From the NCBI GenBank assembly GCA_934247855.1, contig CAKQKA010000102.1:1-5328 (forward strand): 5,328 bases of DNA, read 5' to 3'. Under the pieces are notes generated by a model, which made no database searches, had not been told where the DNA came from, and saw nothing but the letters and a program-made list of their open reading frames with translations. The DNA is from an uncultured Clostridia bacterium (GTDB lineage: Bacteria > Bacillota > Clostridia > Christensenellales > Borkfalkiaceae). Below, piece after piece: positions 1 to 5,328 of the stretch. Every line of letters starts with the position of its first letter. Position 1 is the first letter of the stretch. The translations under genes and the position numbers were made by a program.

Positions 1-903
1 GTCGGAGAACTGACGGCAAGCGGAAAGATAATCGATTGCCACAGCATGGCTGAAATTTCCGTTGCCGTAAGCCCGACTAACAAACTTTCCGTTTCAGGCG
101 CGATAGGCACGAATAACGGACTTATAGACGGACTTATCGCATCCGCCGGCGGACAGATAAACATAGACGGAAACAACGAATTCGCCGTGGGCGTGACCGT
201 TGGAACGAACAACGGCAAAATGAAAAACGTCAATCAGAGCGGCAGAAGCGATTTCAGCGCGGTGAGCGTTTCTCTTGTGAGAAGTCTTAACTGTTATATA
301 GGCTCGTTTGTCGGTTACAACTCGGGCGAAATCAAAAATTGTTTCGCCGAAAGACCTGTATCCATATTGCTTTCGCAAGGCGACAACGTGTATCTTAAAG
401 AATCCGTTTTACTCGGCGGGTTTGTCGGCAAAAACGACGGAACCATCGAAAACGCGACCACGCTTTGCGGAAACCTCGAATACAGCGTGAACAATATTAC
501 GTTATTTAAGGAAAAAGGATTGTATCTTTCTTATATACCGTATTTGGAAACGCCTCGTTATATAATATACGCTGTCGGCTCTGACAGTCAAGGTCCGACA
601 TATACCACAAAATGCGTGATATATCTTGACGAAGACGCCGAAAAGAAAGGCTCGGACGAATATGAAGAATATACTCTTTCGGAATTTACCGCGGCTCATC
701 CTGCCGAAGCTAAAAAAATCGAATCGCTCAGAAAATGTATTGTTTTCAACGGTTTTGTCGCAGACAATAACGGTAATATCGTAAACACCACGATTATCGG
801 AAATCTCGGAATCGGAAACATAGAAGAACTCGTTTCAGCCTGCGGTTTCGATCAGATAAAATGGAGTTATATTACTTTACTGCACGAAAAAATATACGAT
901 TGA
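1..903 (+). CDS. C-terminal part of a GLUG-like repeat surface protein (5' end outside window)
   Basis: The frame is open from base 1 and closes at TGA 901-903, giving 300 visible residues. The ATG at 46 is internal, with no Shine-Dalgarno sequence before it and the same repeat-like sequence continuing upstream, so the real start lies left of the window. The protein carries degenerate repeats built on a 'GxxVGxNxGxIxN' pattern: SGAIGTNNGLIDG (about residues 32-44), VGVTVGTNNGKMKN (63-76), IGSFVGYNSGEIKN (100-113), LGGFVGKNDGTIEN (138-151) and FNGFVADNNGNIVN near residues 244-257. This resembles the GLUG motif found in bacterial adhesins, IgA-protease-like proteins and other large cell-surface proteins, where it is thought to form beta-rich solenoid-like structure. 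About 90 residues without the repeat, rich in Tyr and Glu, interrupt the array before the last unit. I see no LPxTG sorting signal or membrane anchor at the C-terminus, so any anchoring must be N-terminal or absent. Extracellular location is inference; binding partner unknown. Confidence 0.7.
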   Translation, partial: VGELTASGKIIDCHSMAEISVAVSPTNKLSVSGAIGTNNGLIDGLIASAGGQINIDGNNEFAVGVTVGTNNGKMKNVNQSGRSDFSAVSVSLVRSLNCYIGSFVGYNSGEIKNCFAERPVSILLSQGDNVYLKESVLLGGFVGKNDGTIENATTLCGNLEYSVNNITLFKEKGLYLSYIPYLETPRYIIYAVGSDSQGPTYTTKCVIYLDEDAEKKGSDEYEEYTLSEFTAAHPAEAKKIESLRKCIVFNGFVADNNGNIVNTTIIGNLGIGNIEELVSACGFDQIKWSYITLLHEKIYD

Positions 904-912
904 TATACAAAA

Positions 913-951
913 TGCGCCGTCTTGTCCGGCATACCTGCATAAGACGGCGCA
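913..951 (+). terminator. Strong hairpin after the GLUG-like gene, no clear U-tract
   Basis: A perfect 11-bp inverted repeat (TGCGCCGTCTT at 913-923 and AAGACGGCGCA at 941-951) encloses a 17-nt loop and starts 10 bases after the stop codon. On the plus strand the stem is followed by AAAATACAAC, not a T-run, so it is not a canonical intrinsic terminator. On the minus strand it is followed by ATTTTGTATA, a slightly better but still weak tail. It probably marks the 3' end of the upstream transcript, either as a terminator or as an RNA-stabilising stem. Confidence 0.55.
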
Positions 952-1041
952 AAAATACAACGGTTACTTTTTATGAAATATGCGGCTGCAAACGGAAATC
1001 TTTTGAATTTGAAAATTTATTTGCAAATGTTGTAAAATAAC

Positions 1042-1070
1042 TTGACTTTACAAATGCGATTTGATAAAAT
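1042..1070 (+). promoter_or_regulatory. Promoter of rpsU
   Basis: A -35 box TTGACT (1042-1047) and a -10 box TAAAAT (1065-1070) are separated by exactly 17 bases. TG at 1062-1063 gives an extended -10. Very AT-rich sequence immediately upstream (about 1000-1041) could act as an UP element. Transcription should start near 1077, about 38 bases before the bS21 start codon. This excludes the longer in-frame ATG at 1061, which would lie inside the promoter. Confidence 0.85.
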
Positions 1071-1100
1071 CTTTAACGATGTTATTAAATGCCGTGGGCG

Positions 1101-1108
1101 AAGGAGGG
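1101..1108 (+). promoter_or_regulatory. Ribosome binding site of rpsU
   Basis: AAGGAGGG is a near-perfect anti-Shine-Dalgarno match, 6 bases before the ATG at 1115. It fixes the start of bS21 at 1115 and rejects the longer reading that begins at 1061. Confidence 0.9.
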
Positions 1109-1114
1109 TTGAAA

Positions 1115-1294
1115 ATGTCCACTATCAGAGTTGGTGAAAACGAATCGTTGGATAACGCTCTTCGTCGCTTTAAGAGAAAATGTTCTCGTGACGGCATAAT
1201 CGGCGATATGCGTCGTAAAGAGCATTACGAAAAGCCTTCCGTAAGACGTAAAAAGAAAGCGGAAGCTGCAAGAAAAAGAAGTATAAAAGGTTAA
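1115..1294 (+). CDS. rpsU: 30S ribosomal protein bS21
   Basis: Encodes 59 residues beginning [20 protein letters not shown], which I recognise directly as bS21. It is a small basic component of the 30S platform, near the 3' end of 16S rRNA, and is needed for efficient initiation. Conserved family elements are visible in order: the N-terminal beta segment with [17 protein letters not shown] (6-22), the central [16 protein letters not shown] region (27-42), and a C-terminal tail almost entirely of Lys, Arg and Ala ([12 protein letters not shown], 44-55). The length is normal for clostridial bS21. The start follows from the strong Shine-Dalgarno sequence and the promoter position. It appears to be a single transcription unit with its own promoter and terminator. 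In many Bacillota the next gene is a YqeY/GatB-like protein; here a different, unrecognised gene follows. Confidence 0.97.
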   Translation: MSTIRVGENESLDNALRRFKRKCSRDGIIGDMRRKEHYEKPSVRRKKKAEAARKRSIKG

Positions 1295-1300
1295 TACTAC

Positions 1301-1339
1301 ACCCGATAAGTTGACTAAGGCTTGTCGGGTTATTTTTTG
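1301..1339 (+). terminator. Intrinsic terminator of rpsU
   Basis: Arms ACCCGATAAG (1301-1310) and CTTGTCGGGT (1321-1330) form a 10-bp stem with one G-U pair and a 10-nt loop. It is followed by TATTTTTTG and a second T-run at 1343-1348. It lies 6 bases after the rpsU stop and 40 bases before the next start codon. Confidence 0.9.
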
Positions 1340-1379
1340 TCGTTTTTTGTCGAAAAAAATATTTATTAAGGGGAAATAA

Positions 1380-1793
1380 ATGGGGAAGCAATCAACAAAA
1401 CTTAAAAGCTTGGCAAAACGAGCAAAGGGCAGACTATCTAACGGTTTTTGGAATGAATACCGCGAAAACGTTAATAACACGTCCGATGCCAACCAATCGA
1501 ATCGTTCGGAAATACTTAATTATTATCGGACCAAAGCTATAAGAGAACTGAGTAGCTCGGAAGAAGAGGAGTTTTACAACAAAGTAAAATACATTCTCGA
1601 TACGTTCGGCGACGTCAGCGATATTATCGGCAGGCTGTGCGATGATGAAGTACTTAACAAATTGGATTTCGAAGCGCAAGAACGATATGTTTTTGAATTG
1701 TGCGATAAATATCTGCAATGTCGCGATCGCTACGAGCAGGAGAAAAAGTACGAAAAAATGCTGGAAGATGCTAAAAATCGCGGTATCAGCTGA
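1380..1793 (+). CDS. Small charged protein of unknown function
   Basis: Encodes 137 residues. I do not recognise a named family. The ATG at 1380 has a good Shine-Dalgarno sequence (AAGGGG, 1368-1373) at 6 bases spacing, which supports a real gene. The N-terminus is basic (KQSTKLKSLAKRAKGR, 3-18), which could contact RNA or another acidic partner; that is speculation. Residues 44-135 are strongly helical in character, rich in Glu, Lys, Asp and aromatic residues, with a hydrophobic core segment YILDTFGDVSDIIGRL (71-86) and three cysteines (87, 108, 114) that do not form an obvious metal site. No signal peptide or membrane segment is visible, so it is probably cytosolic. No promoter is visible in the 40 bases after the rpsU terminator, so it may be expressed by read-through from rpsU. 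The stop codon overlaps the start of a palindromic repeat. Confidence 0.75.
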   Translation: MGKQSTKLKSLAKRAKGRLSNGFWNEYRENVNNTSDANQSNRSEILNYYRTKAIRELSSSEEEEFYNKVKYILDTFGDVSDIIGRLCDDEVLNKLDFEAQERYVFELCDKYLQCRDRYEQEKKYEKMLEDAKNRGIS

Positions 1794-1920
1794 TTTTGCG
1801 GCATTCTACGGCGCATTGCTGCGTTAACTGCCATCGCTTAAAGACCATAATGACCGTAAAGGTTAATTATGTCCTTGTCATTCGGCGAGCCTTGCAATGC
1901 TTGTATTTATACCGCAAATA
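1793..1920. repeat. Nested imperfect palindrome, probable interspersed intergenic repeat
   Basis: Three complementary arm pairs lie one inside the next. The outer pair is ATTTTGCGG (1793-1801) with CCGCAAATA (1912-1920), which pairs apart from the terminal bases. The middle pair is GCATTGC (1813-1819) with GCAATGC (1894-1900). The inner hairpin is GACCATAATGACC (1843-1855) with GGTTAATTATGTC (1861-1873), pairing with one bulge on each arm and one G-U around a GTAAA loop. The arrangement can fold into one long interrupted stem in RNA or a cruciform in DNA. It contains no convincing gene. A repeat family is inference from one copy; a structured 3' UTR is the alternative. Confidence 0.55.
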
Positions 1921-1971
1921 TTTTGCCCTTCGCGAGCCTTGCACTGCTTGCATCTATGCCGCAAAAAATGC
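1881..1971 (+). repeat. Two imperfect direct repeats, about 38 nt each
   Basis: Copy 1 begins TTCGGCGAGCCTTGCAATGC at 1881 and copy 2 begins TTCGCGAGCCTTGCACTGC at 1929. Up to their shared CCGCAAA (ending at 1918 and 1965) they differ by one gap and four substitutions, all but one of them transitions. Each then runs into an A/T-rich stretch ending in TGC (1926 and 1971). Copy 1 also supplies the downstream arms of the nested palindrome, and copy 2 leads into the inverted repeat at 1959-2042. Confidence 0.7.
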
Positions 1972-2042
1972 AAAATAAAGTCTTTGATTAAAACAAAAAT
2001 CTGTCTATAAGTCGATTATCGCTATATTTTGCATTTTTGCGG
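1959..2042. repeat. Long inverted repeat with 47-nt spacer
   Basis: CCGCAAAAAATGCAAAATA (1959-1977) is the reverse complement of TATTTTGCATTTTTGCGG (2025-2042) except for one extra A. The left arm is the end of direct-repeat copy 2. The spacer (1978-2024) is AT-rich and shows no gene. There is no suitable U-tract next to either arm, so it is unlikely to be a simple terminator. Confidence 0.65.
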
Positions 2043-2050
2043 TTTCGCTG

Positions 2051-2086
2051 AAAAAAATAAAAGGCAGGTAAAATAACCTGCCTTTT
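2051..2086 (-). terminator. Intrinsic terminator of tRNA-Val, possibly bidirectional
   Basis: A perfect 11-bp stem (AAAAGGCAGGT 2059-2069 with ACCTGCCTTTT 2076-2086) has a 6-nt loop. Read on the minus strand it is followed by A and then seven T residues (2057-2051), which is canonical. It starts 6 bases beyond the tRNA 3' end. On the plus strand the stem ends in TTTTAATAATT, so it could also stop transcripts coming from the 1380-1793 gene. Confidence 0.88.
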
Positions 2087-2092
2087 AATAAT

Positions 2093-2169
<77 letters not shown>

Positions 2170-2182
2170 ATACAGCCATATC

Positions 2183-2211
2183 AGTATATAATAAACGGCT
2201 GAAATATGCAA
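2183..2211 (-). promoter_or_regulatory. Promoter of tRNA-Val
   Basis: On the minus strand, -35 TTGCAT (2211-2206) and -10 TATACT (2188-2183) are 17 bases apart. The expected start near 2176 leaves about 7 bases of leader before the mature tRNA 5' end at 2169. Confidence 0.8.
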
Positions 2212-2270
2212 GCGGATTTATTCATGTTTTCCAAATTTTTGCGATATTTTTTTTAAATGCTTAAAATCGA

Positions 2271-2299
2271 TTGACAATAAAAAAAGTGTTTGATAGAAT
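2271..2299 (+). promoter_or_regulatory. Promoter of tRNA-Ala
   Basis: A consensus -35 TTGACA (2271-2276) and a -10 TAGAAT (2294-2299) are 17 bases apart, with an extended TG at 2291-2292. T- and A-rich tracts lie upstream. Transcription should start near 2306, about 20 bases before the tRNA. It diverges from the tRNA-Val promoter, with 59 bases between the two -35 boxes. Confidence 0.88.
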
Positions 2300-2325
2300 A
2301 TTCGGGTAATCGAAAATAAAGCCGT

Positions 2326-2401
2326 GGGGGTATGGCTCAGTTGGTAGAGCGATGCGTTCGCAACGCATAGGCCACGAGTTCGAATCTCGTTATCTCCACC
2401 A
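2326..2401 (+). tRNA. tRNA-Ala(CGC), CCA encoded
   Basis: A clean 76-nt cloverleaf: acceptor GGGGGTA with TATCTCC, D stem GCTC/GAGC, anticodon stem ATGCG/CGCAT, loop TTCGCAA with anticodon CGC, T stem ACGAG/CTCGT with loop TTCGAAT, discriminator A and encoded CCA. CGC reads the alanine codon GCG. The acceptor has G3-U70, the classical identity element for alanyl-tRNA synthetase, which confirms the assignment. GCG codons are common in the GH106-like gene downstream, so a dedicated tRNA fits local codon use. Confidence 0.96.
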
Positions 2402-2407
2402 CATCTT

Positions 2408-2442
2408 AAAACACACAGTTTTTGTGTGTTTTTTGCTTTTTT
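2408..2442 (+). terminator. Intrinsic terminator of tRNA-Ala
   Basis: A 10-bp stem AAAACACACA (2408-2417) with TGTGTGTTTT (2423-2432) has a 5-nt loop, followed by TTGCTTTTTT. It begins 6 bases after the CCA end. Confidence 0.9.
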
Positions 2443-2561
2443 AATGTGTTTTATATATTGAGAGTTGTTTTTTTATCATTGTCGTATGTGTTTTTCATGT
2501 ATTGTATATATTTTTGCAGTCAGGAGAACTTTATTAATTATTTGTTGCCCGGCGAAAACAA

Positions 2562-2590
2562 TTGTTAAAAAAAGGCGATAATGATATAAT
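2562..2590 (+). promoter_or_regulatory. Promoter of the glycosidase cluster
   Basis: -35 TTGTTA (2562-2567) and a consensus -10 TATAAT (2585-2590) are 17 bases apart, with extended TG at 2582-2583. The expected start is near 2597. A perfect 10-bp palindrome, AACAATTGTT (2557-2566), overlaps the -35 box and could be a repressor site; one short palindrome is weak evidence. The bases from the tRNA-Ala terminator to this promoter (2443-2561) are very AT-rich and I see nothing else in them. The promoter lies less than 30 bases from the point where GH37 homology begins. Confidence 0.72.
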
Positions 2591-2608
2591 GTGCGTAGTT
2601 AAAACTAA

Positions 2609-3073
2609 AATCTGACAGACGACGGTATTTATCTCGATTATAATATGAAAACCGACGGTCACTCGGCGATTTTGTCGGCGGCGTCGCTGTATCCATATAC
2701 GTTCGGCGTGTCTGACGATAAGACCGGTGCGTTAAAGGTGCTAAAACGTCTGGAACTCGAATACGGTTTGTCTGCTTGCGAAAAGCGCAATGACGATATA
2801 TTTTATCAATGGGATTATCCGTGCATGTGGCCTGCGGCAACCTGTCTTGCATATATGGGCTTGAAAAATATCGGACTTGACGACGATGCGACTCGTATTG
2901 CGGGTAAATATGTTTCGGTAGTAAGAAAAATATTCGAAGAAACGGGCAGGCTGTGGGAAAAATACGACGCGTTAACAGGAAAAATCGCCGAAACAATCGA
3001 ATATGAAACCATGCCCATGATGGGATGGGCTGCGGCGGTTTATCGCTATTTTGTAGAAAATGAAAAGTTATAA
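2609..3073 (+). pseudogene. 5'-truncated GH37 (trehalase family) glycosidase remnant
   Basis: The sequence matches only the C-terminal part of GH37, a family of about 500 residues of (alpha/alpha)6-barrel enzymes that hydrolyse alpha,alpha-trehalose or related glycosides. Counting from the ATG at 2645 (142 residues), visible landmarks are SLYPYTFG (14-21), the signature QWDYP..W (55-62), LWEKYD (103-108) and EYETMPMMGW (119-128, cognate to the family's EY...GFGW). In E. coli TreA the Glu of EKYD is the catalytic base (Glu496 by my count); it is present here. The catalytic acid (Asp312) lies about 180 residues earlier and is absent. Family-like sequence continues upstream of that ATG as TDDGIYLDYN (from 2615) until an in-frame TAA at 2606-2608, and no Shine-Dalgarno sequence precedes the ATG. 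This indicates a gene that lost its 5' two-thirds. A short translated product from 2645 is possible but should not be catalytic. It ends 10 bases before the GH106-like gene. Confidence 0.8.
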
Positions 3074-3083
3074 CAGGTATTTT

Positions 3084-5328
3084 ATGAACGAGAAATTAAA
3101 AAATGCTTTAAGCGGAGAATTGAAAGAATACAGAAGCGTACCGTTCTGGTCGTGGAATAACTCGCTCGACGAAAATGAGCTTGTAAAGCAGATCGAGGAG
3201 ATGAAAGCCGCGGGTATAGGCGGGTTTATCATGCACGCCCGCACGGGACTTAAGGACGAGTACCTCGGCGAAAAGTGGTTTTCATGCGTTAAAGCGTGTC
3301 TGGAAAAGGCGCGCGAAACGGGCATGGATGCCTGGGTGTATGACGAAAACGGTTGGCCGAGCGGTTTTGTTGGCGGAAAGCTGCTTGAAAACGAGAATTT
3401 TCGCGCAAGATTTTTAGAAAATTCGGTCGGTGCGTTCGATAAAACGGCATTTGCGGCGTTTATCTCCGACGATAAAAAAGGATTTGTTCGCGTTGAAACA
3501 CCGGTCGACGGCGTGAACGAATATCATAATGTTTATTTGAGAATTAGTCCTGCAAACAGCGATATTTTAAATCCCGCGGTTACCGAAGCATTCATTAAAG
3601 AAACGCACGAAAAGTATTACGAACTGTTCAAGGAATATTTCGGTAAGGAACTTGTCGGATTTTTCACCGACGAGCCGCAGTATTACCGTTGGGCTACGCC
3701 TTATACGCCGACTGCCGAAGCCGAGTTTCAAGCCTTTGGTGAGGATATAAAAGACGGACTGATATGGCTGTTCAGGCATGACGAGCGCGGTTATGCTTTT
3801 CGTGAAAAATATTATAAAACGCTGAACAAGCTTTATGTTGAGAATTTTTATAAGAAAATTTATGAGTGGTGCGGTGAGCATAATTGCAAACTAACGGGAC
3901 ATTCGGTCGAAGAAAGCGCGCTGTTTATGCAAATGTGGGGCGGCGCGGCGGTTATGCCGAGTTATGAGTACGAGGATATTCCCGCAATTGATTGGCTCGG
4001 TCGTTTTTGCGGCGGCGAACTGGAGATAAAACAGGTCGCGAGCGTGGCTGCGCAGCTTGATAAAAAGCAAATTCTGACCGAATCTTTCGGGTGTTCGGGA
4101 TATGACGTTACGCCTAAGGAATTAAAAAGCATACTTGAATATCAGTATTTCGGCGGAGTTAACGTAACTTGTCAGCATTTGTATCCGTATTCGGTTGCGG
4201 GGCGCGGAAGAATAGACCATCCGCCCGTATTCGGCCCGCACGGAAACTGGAACGAAGGTTTCAAAGCGTTCAACGATTATTTTGCGCGCCTTTCGTATAT
4301 CATAACCAATACGGAAGAGAATACGAAAATAGGCGTTATTCATCCTATGAGCGATGTGTGGCTCGACTATATCCGTGACGAAGACTATGAAAGCGTAAAA
4401 CAAACCGAGGAAGAATTCAATGCGTTTTTAGCTGTTTTGCGCAAAAACGGTGTTTTATATCAGTTCATAGACGAGCGAATTCTGGCTCGGCATGGAACCG
4501 TAGACGGCAACCTGCTTAAAGTAGGAAAGTGTGGCTATAGCACCGTTATCGTACCCAAAATAAGAAACATTGCGAATAGTACATACGAAATTCTAAGCCG
4601 TTTTACCGGTAAACTTTGTGTGCTTGGCAATCTTGAATTTGTCGACGGCAAGCGCGAAAAAATAAATCTTGCAAGCAATACCACGCTCAATGAAATTATT
4701 GCCGAACGCGATATCGGGTTTGTTTGCTCAAACGAGAGCGGAGCTATGAACGCGCGTAGCGGTAGCATTGGCGAATTTGTGTTTATAAAGAACACGTCTT
4801 ACACCGAAGCGACAAAGGTGAAAATCGAGGGAGCGGCAAATAAATACCGCGCGCTTGACCTTGAAACTCTCGCCGAGCGTGATATAACCGACGAAATGGT
4901 TATTCCCGCAAGCGAAAGCGTTATTTTAATTAAGTGCGATGATGCAAAACATGCCGAAAACGCCGAGTGCAAAACTGACGTTACGAGTAGTTTTAAAGTT
5001 GCGAATATAACCGAAAATTATTTCGTTATGGATTGTGCGTTCCTTAGTAAAGACGGTGTCGAATATGGCGATAATCGACCTATAGCGGGGCTTTTTGAAG
5101 ATTTATTACACGAAGATTATAAGGGTAAAATAGTAATACGACAAAAATTTACCTTGCGTGAAAAGATGCCTTTAACCCTTGTTATGGAGCGTGCAAACCT
5201 TAACTTTGCGACCGTAAACGGCAAACCGATAGAATTTACGGAAGGCGATTACGATGTGAATTATATGGAATGCGATATAACCGACGCTGCATTGCAAGGC
5301 GAAAACGTGTTTGAATATTCCATTGATT
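3084..5328 (+). CDS. GH106-like glycoside hydrolase (3' end outside window)
   Basis: At least 748 residues, open to the right edge. The N-terminus SVPFWSWNNSLDENELVKQI (18-37), then GIGGFIMHARTGL (44-56), YLGEKW (60-65) and WVYDENGWPSGFVGGKL (84-100) are hallmarks of the large GH106/PF17132-type proteins, whose characterised members are alpha-L-rhamnosidases. Further conserved segments are GFFTDEPQY (192-200), LTGHSVEES (270-278) and LTESFGCSGYDV (331-342), all acidic and likely lining the active site of a catalytic barrel covering roughly residues 15-400. IGVIHPMSDVW (416-426) begins an alpha/beta domain. From about 560 on the sequence is beta-rich, and the last visible part resembles a galactose-binding-like sandwich. 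No signal peptide is present, so it probably acts in the cytoplasm on imported oligosaccharides. ATG 3084 is the first start after the GH37 remnant; its Shine-Dalgarno (AGG at 3075-3077) is weak, suggesting translational coupling. Exact substrate is not determinable; related uncharacterised families are possible. Confidence 0.82.
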   Translation, partial: MNEKLKNALSGELKEYRSVPFWSWNNSLDENELVKQIEEMKAAGIGGFIMHARTGLKDEYLGEKWFSCVKACLEKARETGMDAWVYDENGWPSGFVGGKLLENENFRARFLENSVGAFDKTAFAAFISDDKKGFVRVETPVDGVNEYHNVYLRISPANSDILNPAVTEAFIKETHEKYYELFKEYFGKELVGFFTDEPQYYRWATPYTPTAEAEFQAFGEDIKDGLIWLFRHDERGYAFREKYYKTLNKLYVENFYKKIYEWCGEHNCKLTGHSVEESALFMQMWGGAAVMPSYEYEDIPAIDWLGRFCGGELEIKQVASVAAQLDKKQILTESFGCSGYDVTPKELKSILEYQYFGGVNVTCQHLYPYSVAGRGRIDHPPVFGPHGNWNEGFKAFNDYFARLSYIITNTEENTKIGVIHPMSDVWLDYIRDEDYESVKQTEEEFNAFLAVLRKNGVLYQFIDERILARHGTVDGNLLKVGKCGYSTVIVPKIRNIANSTYEILSRFTGKLCVLGNLEFVDGKREKINLASNTTLNEIIAERDIGFVCSNESGAMNARSGSIGEFVFIKNTSYTEATKVKIEGAANKYRALDLETLAERDITDEMVIPASESVILIKCDDAKHAENAECKTDVTSSFKVANITENYFVMDCAFLSKDGVEYGDNRPIAGLFEDLLHEDYKGKIVIRQKFTLREKMPLTLVMERANLNFATVNGKPIEFTEGDYDVNYMECDITDAALQGENVFEYSID

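Noticed and set aside
1019..1028. Palindrome ATTTGCAAAT upstream of rpsU as a regulator site
   Set aside because: A single 10-bp AT-rich palindrome in AT-rich sequence is expected by chance, and nothing else supports an operator.
1061..1294. Longer bS21 beginning at ATG 1061-region reading
   Set aside because: That start falls inside the -10 region of the promoter; the near-perfect ribosome binding site at 1101-1108 points to 1115.
1085..1492. A 135-residue minus-strand frame over rpsU
   Set aside because: It overlaps the well-supported rpsU gene, its terminator and the next gene; it has no plausible promoter or ribosome binding site and is a shadow frame.
1881..1971. Possible CRISPR array
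   Set aside because: There are only two imperfect units about 10 bases apart, with no spacer-sized unique sequences and no cas genes.
1796..1978. A 60-residue plus-strand reading frame in the repeat region
   Set aside because: It lies entirely within the palindromic and direct repeats, has no ribosome binding site, and its internal similarity (RALQCLYLY / REPCTACIY) is partly the repeat read in two frames.
2497..2568. A 23-codon frame upstream of the glycosidase promoter, considered as a leader peptide or remnant
   Set aside because: There is no Shine-Dalgarno sequence, it ends within the -35 region, and it would lie upstream of the predicted transcription start.
2565..2996. A 143-residue minus-strand frame opposite the GH37 remnant
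   Set aside because: The plus strand here has clear GH37 motifs; the minus-strand product is rich in Arg, Pro and Tyr, as expected for an antisense shadow.

Overview
The window looks like ordinary chromosome of a Bacillota (Clostridia-type) bacterium, probably a gut or other host-associated carbohydrate degrader. This is inferred from the clostridial-looking bS21 protein, the near-perfect Shine-Dalgarno sequence, several TTGACA-like/TAtAAT-like promoters (some with a TGn extension), and intergenic DNA that is much more AT-rich than the genes. I found no CRISPR array, transposase, phage gene, defence module or riboswitch.

Layout, left to right. (1) Bases 1-903 are the 3' end of a large surface-type protein with degenerate GLUG-like repeats; a strong hairpin without a U-tract follows it. 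(2) A very good promoter drives rpsU (bS21), which ends at a classic intrinsic terminator. Just beyond it lies a small, highly charged protein of unknown function with its own ribosome binding site but no visible promoter. (3) Bases 1793-2042 hold an intergenic repeat region: nested imperfect palindromes, two copies of a roughly 38-nt direct repeat, and a long inverted repeat. (4) Two tRNA genes stand head to head, each with its own promoter and terminator: tRNA-Val(GAC) on the minus strand and tRNA-Ala(CGC) on the plus strand. (5) A strong promoter leads into a carbohydrate-degradation cluster. Its first member is only the C-terminal part of a GH37 (trehalase family) enzyme, cut off at its 5' side. 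Ten bases after it begins a large GH106-like glycoside hydrolase that runs off the right edge.

The two glycosidase sequences probably form one transcription unit for intracellular breakdown of an oligosaccharide or glycoside; neither shows a signal peptide in what is visible. The GH37 part cannot be a working enzyme on family grounds, since it keeps the residue aligned with the catalytic base but lacks the region carrying the catalytic acid. The present role of the promoter is therefore probably to express the GH106-like gene.

The points most worth a second look are the truncated GH37 gene fused to an intact promoter, the structured repeat that begins at a stop codon, two A-C mismatches in the tRNA-Val stems, and the unknown protein behind the rpsU terminator.
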